Positions 15,412 to 24,443 are shown, counted from the stretch's first letter. The stretch: 29,053 bases of DNA from an uncultured Porphyromonadaceae bacterium (GCA_905202215.1 CAJKRG010000038.1:1-29053); one strand, 5' to 3'. Notes: a model not told the origin generated them from the letters alone. Translations and numbers: made by a program.

Positions 15412-17643
15412 ATGAACAAAACCATCTGCATTATCGCCGGGACTCTCGCTCTGACAGCACTGTCTTGCGAGAACTCACTGCCGGGCGAAATGAATCCGGA
15501 AGAACAAACAACCATCATCGCAAACACGGCAAGCCCGGAAGCAAACTCGCGCACTGCCATCGATCCGACTTATTATCTCGGAGGCCATGTCGGCATTCTA
15601 TGGACGCCCGACGATGCCATCGGCGTTTTCGGCGGCACCGTGCGCAACGCCCGCTTCGGCTGCGCGGCAACAGCCCCGACAGGACGCGCCGCATTCTCGG
15701 GCAACTGCTCATCGCCTGAATATGCCTACTACCCGTACAGCGCCGACAACGACGGCGCCGACATGACCGCCCTCTCAGGATCGCTCCCGGCGGTTCAGTC
15801 CTACGATTCGGCATCGGGACGCCTCGACGGCGATTATAAATACGGGCGTCCGCGCACCGACGCCGACAACGAATTCGATTTCACTCATATCTTCGCTCTG
15901 TTCCGCTTCAACATAGAGGCTTCCGGCACACCGCTTTCAGGCGAACGCCTCAAAAGCGTATCGCTCGAACTGCCCGAAGGACGTAAACTCGCCGGAGACT
16001 TCACTTTCGATATAACCGACGGCTCATATACATTCAACGGCACCACGTCGAGCACTGTCACGATGGAGTGGGCCGACACTCCGGCTCTCGTCGCCGGCAG
16101 CACATTCACGGCCTATATGTCGGCGGCTCCCGATCTGCACGCCGAAGACCCCGTTGTCATAACCGTGCTCACCGACAAGCACAAGGCTACCTTTACCAAG
16201 ACGATAGCATACGATTTCAGCGCTAATTCCGTCTATACATTCAACCTGCGGCTTAGAAATTTCGCCGGCGACATGAACGTGGAGGAACTCCCCGCCGAGC
16301 CTGAAGAAGAGACCGCAAACTGCTATATGGTCACCACGGCCGGCATGCACGATTTCAAGGCAACCGTGATCGGCAACGGACAGAAAGGAATCATACCCGG
16401 TGCCGGATTCCACACCGAAGACGCCTCCATATCTCCCGTATCGGCAAAACTGCTCTGGGAAGACGTGAAGGATTTCATATCCTACGTCGAACTCCGCGAC
16501 GGCCGTGTATATTATAAGACTACAGGCAATGTCGGAAATGCCGTCATCGCCGTATACAGCGGCCCCGACGCAACCGGCGACATCCTCTGGAGCTGGCACA
16601 TCTGGGGCGTCGGCGACTCCCTCCCCGAAACCTACGCCATCACCACCAAGGAAGGAAGTTCTTTCAATATCATGGACCGAAATATCGGTGCTTTCCCCTC
16701 GACCGACGAACAGCGTCTTAAAACCACCCGCACTGCCGAAAACGAAGCTTACGTGCTCAACTGTATGCTCTACCAGTGGGGCCGCAAAGACCCGTTCCCT
16801 AATGCCGACACATATTATGTGGACGGTGTCGCACAGAATATCGCCTCCTCTTTCCCTGTGTGGCAGCCCGCTACAACTGCCGACGCTACAATCGGGGCAA
16901 GTGTGCTCCGCCCCGGATATATAATCAACAGGGCGACCGACTCAAGCAATTCCCACTGGCTCGGCACCGACTGCCGTCTGCTATGGGGCGATGACGCTCT
17001 GGCAGGAGGCTCTGACGGAGGATGGTCGGATGTCAAGACTATCTACGACCCCTCGCCTGTCGGATACCGTGTGGCCAACGGCAGCACTTTCACCGCCTTT
17101 ATTCCCGTCAATAGAACAAGCTATACATTCAAAGGGGAAATGTCCTTCCGTACTGACGATAACGGCGAAAAAACACCGGTTCTCACCGAGTATATCAACT
17201 GTGTTGTCGAGACCGAATACGATGGTACGACCCCGCGCTGGTTCCCTCGTGGAATACACCGCGACCGTATCGGTTTTGCCTACGGAAACTCATCGAGCAA
17301 TAGCGACAAAATTTTCGGGTACGGTATCTACATGAAGCGGGCCGACGACGATAGCGAAGGCAATTACTACGCCATGAGCGGTGTGCGCTTCCCCAATCCG
17401 GACGGCGCGCGCAATCATTTCGCCAAAAGCGGATACTGGTGGACAAGCTCTGCAGCAACCTCCGACATCCGTCGTTGCCATATGGCTCTGCAGCACTTTT
17501 ACTGGCTCACCAGCTCTAACAATAATAAAGAACCCGACAAAGGGCTGGCTTCCGGAAGAAGCGCCGGGGTCAACGGTACTGTCACCGCCAAAGACTCCTC
17601 CTACCCCTGGCAGGCTCAGGCCGTGCGCTGCGTGAAAGAGTAA
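15412..17643 (+). CDS. Fimbrillin-family surface lipoprotein with FISUMP-like C-half
   Basis: A 743-aa lipoprotein; signal peptide ends T-A-L-S-C with lipid Cys19. Residues ~40-285 look like a Mfa-like fimbrillin domain: N-S-R-T-A-I-D, I-L-W-T-P-D-D-A-I-G-V-F, Y-A-Y-Y-P-Y-S-A, and F-D-F-T-H-I-F-A-L-F-R-F-N. From ~305 the pattern A-N-C-Y-M-V-T-T-A-G, I-M-D-R-N-I-G-A, Y-Q-W-G-R-K-D-P-F, Y-D-P-S-P-V-G-Y-R-V, Y-W-W-T-S-S-A and the ending A-Q-A-V-R-C-V-K resembles the FISUMP/C-terminal domains of Bacteroidales surface proteins. The role is probably a fimbrial tip or surface-exposed adhesin component, inferred from family. Chaperone-like or anchor fimbrial genes are absent, so any assembly partners are elsewhere or the protein acts alone. 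Confidence 0.75.
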   Translation: MNKTICIIAGTLALTALSCENSLPGEMNPEEQTTIIANTASPEANSRTAIDPTYYLGGHVGILWTPDDAIGVFGGTVRNARFGCAATAPTGRAAFSGNCSSPEYAYYPYSADNDGADMTALSGSLPAVQSYDSASGRLDGDYKYGRPRTDADNEFDFTHIFALFRFNIEASGTPLSGERLKSVSLELPEGRKLAGDFTFDITDGSYTFNGTTSSTVTMEWADTPALVAGSTFTAYMSAAPDLHAEDPVVITVLTDKHKATFTKTIAYDFSANSVYTFNLRLRNFAGDMNVEELPAEPEEETANCYMVTTAGMHDFKATVIGNGQKGIIPGAGFHTEDASISPVSAKLLWEDVKDFISYVELRDGRVYYKTTGNVGNAVIAVYSGPDATGDILWSWHIWGVGDSLPETYAITTKEGSSFNIMDRNIGAFPSTDEQRLKTTRTAENEAYVLNCMLYQWGRKDPFPNADTYYVDGVAQNIASSFPVWQPATTADATIGASVLRPGYIINRATDSSNSHWLGTDCRLLWGDDALAGGSDGGWSDVKTIYDPSPVGYRVANGSTFTAFIPVNRTSYTFKGEMSFRTDDNGEKTPVLTEYINCVVETEYDGTTPRWFPRGIHRDRIGFAYGNSSSNSDKIFGYGIYMKRADDDSEGNYYAMSGVRFPNPDGARNHFAKSGYWWTSSAATSDIRRCHMALQHFYWLTSSNNNKEPDKGLASGRSAGVNGTVTAKDSSYPWQAQAVRCVKE

Positions 17644-17713
17644 TAAAAAAAGCAGCCCGAATCCCGTCATTTTTTCTTTTTCTTTTCCAACAATAGGGTA
17701 GGCTGCTTATTGT

Positions 17714-17766
17714 GAGTGCGGTTAATACAGGTCTGTGACTGTAATAACCGCACTCTTTATTTTTTT
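17714..17766 (+). terminator. Intrinsic terminator after the fimbrillin-family gene
   Basis: GAGTGCGGTTA pairs with TAACCGCACTC across a loop that also contains TACAG/CTGTA, followed by a T-rich run to 17766. An outer AAGCAGCC/GGCTGCTT pair encloses 17649-17708. The intergenic repeat copy B begins directly after the T-run. Confidence 0.85.
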
Positions 17767-18143
17767 CAAGGCAGTCGCGCGTTCGGCGCGCCCGCGCATC
17801 TATGGGCGGTTATCAGTCCTTGAATCTGACATGGCGGAACCGCCTTTGGCGGTTCACTATTCACATAGCCTATGGTTTGGACGTTCGTAGAACGGCCATA
17901 CCATAGGTTATATATGAAAATTCATCGTCCAACCGCATGGCGGTTGAATATCGGTCGGCAATCATTATTCAACCGCCATTCGGCGGTTCCCGTCGTCCCC
18001 GCAAGACTCCCCCGGGGCTGTGCCATGATTTAGTCTTTCAAGGCAGCAGGGGCGCGCGTTCGGCGCGCCCGCACATCTACAAGACGCCTCTCCGAGGCTG
18101 ATATATGTGTCCTTTGTGTATAGCCACGGGCTTCAGCCCGGGT
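17767..18143 (+). repeat. Hairpin-rich intergenic repeat, copy B
   Basis: Same orientation as copy A at 10956-11458 (identities are given there). It lacks the ~88-bp extra segment of copy A and the GAGGCGTC right arm. It opens at 17767 with the CAAGGCAG unit, which recurs at about 18039-18080. Its final GGGCTTCAGCCCG hairpin runs up to the rprY stop codon, where it may act as the rprY terminator in the opposite direction. Confidence 0.88.
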
Positions 18144-18146
18144 GAT

Positions 18147-18851
18147 TTAGTGGCTGTCGTTTTCGGGAGCGATGAGCTTGTAGCCCTTGCCGTGGATGTT
18201 GATGATCTCGATCGAGGGATCGTCCTTGAGGTGCTTGCGGAGCTTGGTGATGTATACGTCCATCGAGCGGGCGTTGAAGTAGTTGTCGTCGATCCAGATG
18301 GTCTTGAGGGCGTAGTTGCGTTCGAGGATCTCGTTGACATGCGCGCACAGGAGGCTGAGCAGTTCCGATTCCTTGGTGGTGAGCTTGGTGATCTTGTCGC
18401 CGATGAGGAGCACCTGCTTCTGGGTGTCGAAGGTGAACTTGCCTATCTTGTACATGGTAATCTCCTTGCCCTTCTTGCCCTTGACGCGGCGCAGGATAGC
18501 CTCGATACGGAATACGAGCTCTTCCATCGAGAACGGCTTGGTGATATAGTCGTCGGCGCCGATCTTGAAGCCTTCGAGGATATCGTCCTTGAGCGATTTT
18601 GCGGTGAGGAAGATGATAGGTATTTCGGAGTTGACGGCACGGATTTCCTGAGCGAGGGTAAGACCGTCTTTCTTGGGCATCATCACGTCGAGAATGCAGA
18701 TGTCGTACTTTCCTTTGAGGAAAGCCTTGTATCCGGCTTCACCGTCGACAAAGAGGTCGGCGTAGCAGCCTTTGGCCTGGAGATACTCGCGAAGGAGCAT
18801 GCCGAGGTTTTCGTCGTCTTCGCAGAGAAGAATTTTGATTCTTTCTTCCAT
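18147..18851 (-). CDS. rprY: Response regulator RprY
   Basis: A 234-aa OmpR-family regulator. Receiver domain: acidic Asp12/Asp13, phospho-acceptor Asp55 in I-L-D-V-M-M-P-K-K-D-G, and Y-I-T-K-P-F. DNA-binding winged helix: L-T-T-K-E-S-E-L-L, R-S-M-D-V-Y-I-T-K-L-R-K-H-L and the terminal G-K-G-Y-K-L-I. The sequence agrees with my memory of Bacteroides RprY almost throughout, including F-K-I-G-A-D-D-Y-I-T-K-P-F-S-M-E-E-L. In Bacteroidales it is reported to influence oxidative stress and central metabolism genes. It starts 5 bp after rprX ends, so the pair is one operon. Confidence 0.93.
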   Translation of the reverse strand: MEERIKILLCEDDENLGMLLREYLQAKGCYADLFVDGEAGYKAFLKGKYDICILDVMMPKKDGLTLAQEIRAVNSEIPIIFLTAKSLKDDILEGFKIGADDYITKPFSMEELVFRIEAILRRVKGKKGKEITMYKIGKFTFDTQKQVLLIGDKITKLTTKESELLSLLCAHVNEILERNYALKTIWIDDNYFNARSMDVYITKLRKHLKDDPSIEIINIHGKGYKLIAPENDSH

Positions 18852-18856
18852 AGTCG

Positions 18857-20389
18857 TTAATTTTTTGAGAGTGGTAGTATTATTATAAATTTCGTTCCTA
18901 CATTATATTCGCTTTCCACGCGTATGTCGCCACCCAGCTCGCTCACCATCTTGCGCACGTAGGCAAGACCGAGGCCGAAGCCTTTCACATCGTGGCGGTT
19001 GCCGGTGGAGACGCGATAGAATTTATCGAATATCTTCTTGAGGTCGTCGCGGCGTATGCCTATGCCGTTGTCCTCGATGGTGATCTGCAGACGCTCCTCC
19101 GAGAGATCGCGCGATGTCACCGTGAGCTTGAGCGGGCGTTCCTCGCTGCGGTATTTCACGGCGTTGTCGAGAAGGTTGAAGATCACGTTGGTGAAGTGCA
19201 TTTCGTCGACGGTCACTATGGCGTCCATGGCGTCGAGCTGGGCGCTGATGGAGCCGCCGTATTTCTCGACCTTGAGCTTGAAGGTGTTGACAATGTTGAA
19301 GATGGCGGCGTTGGCGTCGATTTCCTCGAGTTTGAGCGTGGCTTTCTGGCGGTCGAACATCGACATCTGAAGCACTTTTTCGACCTGGAAGCGCAGGCGC
19401 TTGGTCTCGTCGGTGATGACCGTGGATATCTGCTGCAGCATCATGGGCGACTTGCGCACGCTCTGGTCGTTGAGCATCTGCGCTGCAAGCGATATCGACG
19501 ATATCGGCGTCTTGAACTCGTGCGTCATGTTGTTGATGAAATCGTTCTTCATCTCGGTCAGCTTCTTCTGCCTGAACGCCACTATGATGGTGTAGACGAA
19601 TATGATGAGCAGAATGAAAGTGAACGCGAACGCCGGCACAAGGAAGGATATCGACGAGAAGATATAGTCCGATTTGGTCGGGAAATAGACCTTGAGATAG
19701 TTGTGGGGGCCGGCGCCGTCGTTGGGGAAGAGCGTCTGTATGAACATGTTGTCGCGGTCGGAGGCCGCTGTCTGGAAGCCTGCCGATTTATACAGCACCG
19801 TTCCCGCGTAGTTTGCCACGGCGAACTCGAAGGGCACCTTCAGCCCGAGGGTGTCGAGCTCCTGACGCAGATAGGTCGACACGCGGGCCGAGTCGGCGCG
19901 CTCGCTCACCGGTCGCGTGGAGGCTTTCGACATGATGTTGAGGATCACATCGTCGAGCATGCCCTTCTGATAGAGGTAGCGGTTGCGGTAGTCGTCCTGG
20001 AATGCCTTGTAGTGCGCTCCGACCGGGCCGCCGCTGCCCTGTATCTTGGATATTTCGGTGATATCGCCCTTGATGGTGAGGTCGGCTTCGAGGCCGGTCT
20101 TGGTCGTGAAGGAGTATTTGATGCCGTCGAGACGGGGCACGGGATCGCCCAGATATTGCGATACCACGGCCGATGTCTCCACCTGACGCACGTCTTCCTC
20201 CAGGAAATGGCGCGTCTCGTCCTGCTCCAGATGTGTGGCGACGGCGACGAGGCTCTGGCGTACGCCCTGCGAGAACTGCTCATAGCGGATCTGCACGATG
20301 TTTCGCATATAGAAGATCTGAATGCACAGAAGTCCCATGAAGCATAATGCCATCACGATGGTCAATATCCAGATAGTCTGTTTCTTCAT
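18857..20389 (-). CDS. rprX: Sensor histidine kinase RprX
   Basis: A 510-aa membrane kinase. TM1 is about residues 7-27, then a ~215-residue periplasmic domain and TM2 at about 247-271. HisKA follows with His290 in N-M-T-H-E-F-K-T-P. ATPase: N-L-L-D-N-A-V-K-Y, D-N-G-I-G-I, F-D-K-F-Y-R and G-F-G-L-G-L. No separate HAMP is obvious between TM2 and the His region. The frame is open to 20524, but I chose the ATG at 20389 (M-K-K-Q-T-I-W) because it begins a proper first transmembrane helix and leaves room for a promoter at 20513-20544. This gives a leader of about 120 nt. Confidence 0.93.
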   Translation of the reverse strand: MKKQTIWILTIVMALCFMGLLCIQIFYMRNIVQIRYEQFSQGVRQSLVAVATHLEQDETRHFLEEDVRQVETSAVVSQYLGDPVPRLDGIKYSFTTKTGLEADLTIKGDITEISKIQGSGGPVGAHYKAFQDDYRNRYLYQKGMLDDVILNIMSKASTRPVSERADSARVSTYLRQELDTLGLKVPFEFAVANYAGTVLYKSAGFQTAASDRDNMFIQTLFPNDGAGPHNYLKVYFPTKSDYIFSSISFLVPAFAFTFILLIIFVYTIIVAFRQKKLTEMKNDFINNMTHEFKTPISSISLAAQMLNDQSVRKSPMMLQQISTVITDETKRLRFQVEKVLQMSMFDRQKATLKLEEIDANAAIFNIVNTFKLKVEKYGGSISAQLDAMDAIVTVDEMHFTNVIFNLLDNAVKYRSEERPLKLTVTSRDLSEERLQITIEDNGIGIRRDDLKKIFDKFYRVSTGNRHDVKGFGLGLAYVRKMVSELGGDIRVESEYNVGTKFIIILPLSKN

Positions 20390-20512
20390 ATTGTGGTTCC
20401 TTCGGGAAAATTCCCGGGGATTTTTAAAATATGTATAATTTGTTAACAAATGGCGAATGTTAAAGTTCGGGCCGGAGATCAGTATTTTAGCACCCGGTTT
20501 AACATTTCGCGT

Positions 20513-20544
20513 CAAAATTAACAAATAAATGTAAAATCCACAAA
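20513..20544 (-). promoter_or_regulatory. Promoter of the rprX-rprY operon
   Basis: On the minus strand TTTG (20541-20544), exactly 20 nt, then TAATTTTG (20513-20520): a very good match to the Bacteroidetes consensus. The leader contains a palindromic CGGGAAAATTCCCG near 20402-20416. Confidence 0.7.
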
Positions 20545-20615
20545 TTTCCCTCTGTTAAAGATAATTAAGAGCGTCTCCGCCTTGCGCAGATCATGCGAAA
20601 ACCGCCGGAATAAGG

Positions 20616-22046
20616 TCAGTCCTCCGCGGCGTCGGGGGCAATGCCGCGTGGGAGCGTGAAATGCAGCCATACGAATGCAGCCAGTCCTGCTATGAGCGAG
20701 CCGACAACGATGCCGAGTTTGGCATGATCGAGGAGATATGACTGGGCCGGCACCGCTGCATCGAAAGTGAGGGTGGCGATGAACAGCGACACTGTGAAAC
20801 CGATTCCGCCGAGCATGGATATGGAGGCCATCATGCTCCAGTTGGAGTGGGCCGGCATCGGGGCCAGACCCAGCTTGACCGAAATCCACGAGAACGACAG
20901 GATGCCGATGAACTTACCGGCCACGAGGGCGCACATCACCGCCAGCGATATCCCTTCGAAGAGGCTTGCCGGTTCCATATCCATCAGGAAAATACCCGCG
21001 TTGGCGAAAGCGAAGAGCGGAACGATGAAAAAGTTGACGATAGGGTGGAGCGAGTCTTCGAGATCCTGAAGCGGCGAAATCACCTTGTCGGAAGCACTTT
21101 CGACCTCTTTGAGCCAGTTCATCTGCTCTTTGTCGAGAATCGATTTCCGGGTCAGGTCTTCTTCGTCGTCCTGCGAGAAGTGCGAGATCGACCGGCGTAT
21201 TATCTTTATATATTTCTTCGGCGCGAATACGGGCGACGCGGGTACGCAGAATGCAACAAGCACACCTGCGATGGTCGGGTGTATGCCCGAGTTGAGGAAC
21301 AGGAACCAGATGACGCCTCCTATGCCGAGATAGAAGATCTTGCTCTTGATGCGCATTACCGAGCCTAAGAGCAGGAGGCCCAGGAGACCGGCGGCATATA
21401 CCAGCAGCATGGCGTCGATATGCGACGAGTAGAAAGCCGCGATGACGATTATGCCGCCGATGTCGTCTACTACCGCCAGGGTGGTGAGGAATATCTTGAG
21501 CGACATCGGAACGCGCTTGCCGAGCATGGCGAGCACGCCGAGGGAGAACGCTATGTCGGTTGCCATCGGTATCGCCGCCCCGCCGGCATATTCGGTGCCT
21601 CGGCTCATCAGATAGAATACGAGCACGGGTACCGCCATGCCTCCGACTGCGCCGATGATGGGCAGCAGCGCCTGTTTGAACGACGAAAGCTCGCCCACAA
21701 GCACTTCGCGCTTTATCTCAAGACCTATGGTGAAGAAGAATATTGCCATGAGGGCATCGTTGATAAAGGCCAGCAGCGACATCGGATGGCCGTTGTGGCT
21801 GAAGAAATTGAAGTCGCCAAGCTGGAGCCGTACTTCTTGTTCCCAGAACGAGAAATACGTATGGTTCAGCGACGGGATGTTCGCTATGACAAGGGCGAGA
21901 ACCGTGGCGGCTATAAGAACGTTGCCGCCTGTGGCATGGCGGCGTATGGCCTGCCTGGCAGAGAAAAAAATGCCGGATTCGAATACCGAACGGTCTTCCA
22001 CTTCCCATTCGGCAGTGGACTTGCGTTTTGACTGACGGGTTTCCAT
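20616..22046 (-). CDS. nhaA: Na+/H+ antiporter NhaA
   Basis: A 476-aa inner-membrane antiporter that expels sodium in exchange for protons. Key residues are present: Asp164 in M-A-T-D-I-A-F-S-L-G and the transport pair Asp194/Asp195 in A-V-V-D-D-I-G-G-I, the equivalents of E. coli Asp133, Asp163 and Asp164. F-F-T-I-G-L-E-I-K-R-E (104-114) is also diagnostic. It is ~90 residues longer than E. coli NhaA, owing to an N-terminal cytosolic tail and a hydrophilic loop around residues 285-335 rich in Lys, Asp and Glu, both of which I believe are common in Bacteroidetes versions. Confidence 0.95.
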   Translation of the reverse strand: METRQSKRKSTAEWEVEDRSVFESGIFFSARQAIRRHATGGNVLIAATVLALVIANIPSLNHTYFSFWEQEVRLQLGDFNFFSHNGHPMSLLAFINDALMAIFFFTIGLEIKREVLVGELSSFKQALLPIIGAVGGMAVPVLVFYLMSRGTEYAGGAAIPMATDIAFSLGVLAMLGKRVPMSLKIFLTTLAVVDDIGGIIVIAAFYSSHIDAMLLVYAAGLLGLLLLGSVMRIKSKIFYLGIGGVIWFLFLNSGIHPTIAGVLVAFCVPASPVFAPKKYIKIIRRSISHFSQDDEEDLTRKSILDKEQMNWLKEVESASDKVISPLQDLEDSLHPIVNFFIVPLFAFANAGIFLMDMEPASLFEGISLAVMCALVAGKFIGILSFSWISVKLGLAPMPAHSNWSMMASISMLGGIGFTVSLFIATLTFDAAVPAQSYLLDHAKLGIVVGSLIAGLAAFVWLHFTLPRGIAPDAAED

Positions 22047-22176
22047 GTTGTTATGTACCTATTAGATAATTTTTTTACAACTACGACTCATGCGACGGAG
22101 GTGCAAAATAATTGTATAATTCAATTAACAAACGTAAAAAGGAGTAAGTTTAATATATCTGTCGGTGAAAAATCCT

Positions 22177-22184
22177 TATATTTG
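22177..22184 (+). promoter_or_regulatory. -7 box very close to the 22193 start codon
   Basis: TATATTTG matches TAnnTTTG. A start of transcription about 7 nt further on falls only 2-3 nt before the ATG, so the mRNA may be nearly leaderless. The -33 region is not convincing. Confidence 0.4.
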
Positions 22185-22192
22185 TCGTCATT

Positions 22193-23125
22193 ATGAAAAA
22201 ACTATATCTTGCATTGTTGTCTGCCGTTGTGGTTCTGTTTCTTCCGGCTTGCAACGATGATGTATTCATAAAACCGCTTGTCGTATCTACGGAGAAAGTT
22301 GAAGTGGGTCCGGAAAATAAGTCCGGACGTATCGATGTCTCGGGTAAGGACTGGTTGGTAAAGGATGTGTGGTTCGACGGCGACGAAGGCTACAGCTATG
22401 TTTCACCCTCCGGCGACGGTTCGTATCATGTCGAGACCGTCTATACCGATCTCTATGTGCGTCAGTACAGCGATTGCATCGGAATCGAGCTTGTGAACTA
22501 TTGCGGCAACTCGCCTGCCACTCTGGGCTTCGTCGTGACAGACGGCTATGAATATGAAGACGTGACGGTATCGGTACTCCCGACCGACCCTTTTGTCATC
22601 GAAATCGAAGATATATCGTATCAGTTCACTTCGTGGTCGGGCTATCCCGACGAGGATTTTACCGACAACGTCATTACCTACACCTATCCCGAAGGTCTCT
22701 CGGAGCCGGTATCGTTTACATTCCCCGATCTCGGGGATATGCCGGAGCTGTATCGCTTCGAGCCACGGCCGGACGCTGGTCTTTTTGCCCGCAGGGTGCT
22801 GTCCAGCGGTATTGTCGTTCCGGTGCCGTCTTACACAAGATATACGCCCCCGCATGATTTCTGGTCTCTGACAGGCCGGGAAGCACCGCTGACCACGCAG
22901 CGCTCCATGATGATGACGACTTTCGTGCCTCCTATGCCCGCTGCCGTCGATCTGCCTGCCGGACAGCCTCTTGCCGTAAGCCTGTTGTGCGAATACGAGA
23001 GTGTCGGGCTGGCCTGCACTATAAAAGCTAAAAATCCGGCGTCGGGCATATCCGAGACAATCGAGTGCGAACTGCGTATGATACACCCCGTCGAATTATC
23101 AACAAAGGTCGTCGTAAAACAATGA
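22193..23125 (+). CDS. Lipoprotein of unknown function, upstream partner of a PagL-like gene
   Basis: A 310-aa lipoprotein with signal peptide ending F-L-P-A-C (lipid Cys20). The mature part is beta-rich, with many aromatic and acidic residues (G-Y-S-Y-V-S-P-S, Y-S-D-C-I-G-I-E-L, E-Y-E-D-V-T-V-S-V). Residues ~25-125 resemble BACON/Ig-like beta sandwiches in general pattern, but no family is recognised. Its stop codon overlaps the start of the barrel gene by four bases (ATGA), which suggests translational coupling and a joint function at the outer membrane. It may fold as a periplasmic or surface partner of the barrel. Confidence 0.65.
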   Translation: MKKLYLALLSAVVVLFLPACNDDVFIKPLVVSTEKVEVGPENKSGRIDVSGKDWLVKDVWFDGDEGYSYVSPSGDGSYHVETVYTDLYVRQYSDCIGIELVNYCGNSPATLGFVVTDGYEYEDVTVSVLPTDPFVIEIEDISYQFTSWSGYPDEDFTDNVITYTYPEGLSEPVSFTFPDLGDMPELYRFEPRPDAGLFARRVLSSGIVVPVPSYTRYTPPHDFWSLTGREAPLTTQRSMMMTTFVPPMPAAVDLPAGQPLAVSLLCEYESVGLACTIKAKNPASGISETIECELRMIHPVELSTKVVVKQ

Positions 23126-24315
23126 AACGGATTGCAATGATACTGGCGGCCGCACTGACAGCCGCCGCGGCTTTTGCAGCCGACTCTACGGCCGTGTCGC
23201 ACCGGCTCGAAGTTTCGGTTCGTGGTGCATACGTCATGCCGTCGAACAGAATCGTCAAGGGCGATAACCGGTATGGATCCTCAACTACCGCGGCATTCGG
23301 CGCCGCGGCTGAATATTCCTTCACTTTTTCGCCTAAGTCGCGCTATGGTCGTTACTATCCATATGCCTATCAGGGCATAGGCGTGGGTTGCGTCGGGTTC
23401 AGCAGTTCAAAGGTCACCGGAAATCCCGTGAACGTATATGTGCTTCAGGGATCGAGAATTGCCAATCTGTCCGATCGGCTTACTCTTGACTATGAATGGA
23501 ATTTCGGCATCTCGGCCGGCTGGAAAAAGAACCGCGGGGCCGAGGCATACGACTATACGGAGGTAAATGGCTTCGGCTCGCATGTAAATGCCTATATAGA
23601 TCTCGGATTCAAGCTCAACTATGCGCTCTCCGAGCGTGTGAGCCTCACTGCCGGCCTAAATCTGTCGCATTTTTCCAACGGAAATACTGACTATCCCAAT
23701 CCGGGCGTCAACGTGGTGTGGGGCAGAGTAGGCGTATTGTGGAATCTGGGCGATATCCCGCGACTGCGACGCCCCGACTGGAGCGACTACGGACGTCATA
23801 TGAGTTACGATGTGACTGTCTACGGCGCATGGCGCAAGAATCTCTTCGACTGGAATTACGGCAATGATGTCTTGGGGCCGGAATTGCGTGTCATTCCCGG
23901 GCATTTCGCTGTCGGAGGCTTCAATTTCAATCCGTTGTGGCATTTCAATCCTATGTTTTCTGCCGGAGCTTCGCTCGATTTCCAGTACGACGAAGGAGCA
24001 AACCTGAGTCCGTACTTCGTTCCGACTACTGTTCCGGAACATCCCAAATTCTATCGTCAGCCATTCAGCCACCGTGTTATGGCCGGACTGAGTGTGCGTG
24101 CCGAGCTTCAGATGCCTGTTTTTTCGGTCAACGTCGGCATCGGACACAGCCTGTGGGCGCCCGGAGGCGAAGATCTCCGCGGCTGGTACCAGATGTTTAC
24201 CCTCAAGACCTTCCTTACCCGCAACCTCTATCTGAGCACCGGCTACCGCCTTGTCCGTTTCCGCAACCCCGGAAACCTCATGCTCGGCCTCGGCTGGCGC
24301 TTCAACGCCCGCTGA
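23122..24315 (+). CDS. PagL-like outer-membrane barrel (lipid A deacylase / acyloxyacyl hydrolase family)
   Basis: A 397-aa outer-membrane protein; Sec signal peptide ends about residue 20 (A-A-F-A). The start at 23122 is chosen for the ATGA coupling and the signal peptide. Around residue 183 the family motif appears: L-S-H-F-S-N-G-N-T-D-Y-P-N-P-G-V-N, with His183 and Ser185 matching PagL His126 and Ser128. The Glu140 position is Asn197 here. P. aeruginosa PagL is only about 150 residues, while this protein has roughly 190 more residues of aromatic-rich beta strands and ends in G-L-G-W-R-F. A lipid A-modifying role is plausible but not shown; it may also be a non-catalytic barrel. Confidence 0.7.
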   Translation: MKRIAMILAAALTAAAAFAADSTAVSHRLEVSVRGAYVMPSNRIVKGDNRYGSSTTAAFGAAAEYSFTFSPKSRYGRYYPYAYQGIGVGCVGFSSSKVTGNPVNVYVLQGSRIANLSDRLTLDYEWNFGISAGWKKNRGAEAYDYTEVNGFGSHVNAYIDLGFKLNYALSERVSLTAGLNLSHFSNGNTDYPNPGVNVVWGRVGVLWNLGDIPRLRRPDWSDYGRHMSYDVTVYGAWRKNLFDWNYGNDVLGPELRVIPGHFAVGGFNFNPLWHFNPMFSAGASLDFQYDEGANLSPYFVPTTVPEHPKFYRQPFSHRVMAGLSVRAELQMPVFSVNVGIGHSLWAPGGEDLRGWYQMFTLKTFLTRNLYLSTGYRLVRFRNPGNLMLGLGWRFNAR

Positions 24316-24410
24316 AATTGGTTGTTTTAAAGCCTTAAGGATCACCATTTCCTTAGCACATCTGCCGGCAGTGCAGATTTCCTGCTGATAGAAGAAATTG
24401 CTACCGATAT

Positions 24411-24443
24411 ATCCTGCGGCACCTCGCGTGTCGGAGGATTTTT
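24411..24443 (+). terminator. Intrinsic terminator after the PagL-like gene
   Basis: ATCCTGCGGCAC (24411-24422) pairs with GTGTCGGAGGAT (24428-24439) with one mismatch and one G-T pair, followed by T residues. Confidence 0.7.

Noticed and set aside
10956..18143. Integrative element with att sites
   Set aside because: The direct repeats flank the module, but no integrase, recombinase or transposase gene is present between them; they are better described as intergenic repeats.
18992..20347. 451-codon plus-strand frame opposite rprX
   Set aside because: Antisense shadow; composition dominated by Val, Glu, His and Asp, with the real kinase motifs on the minus strand.
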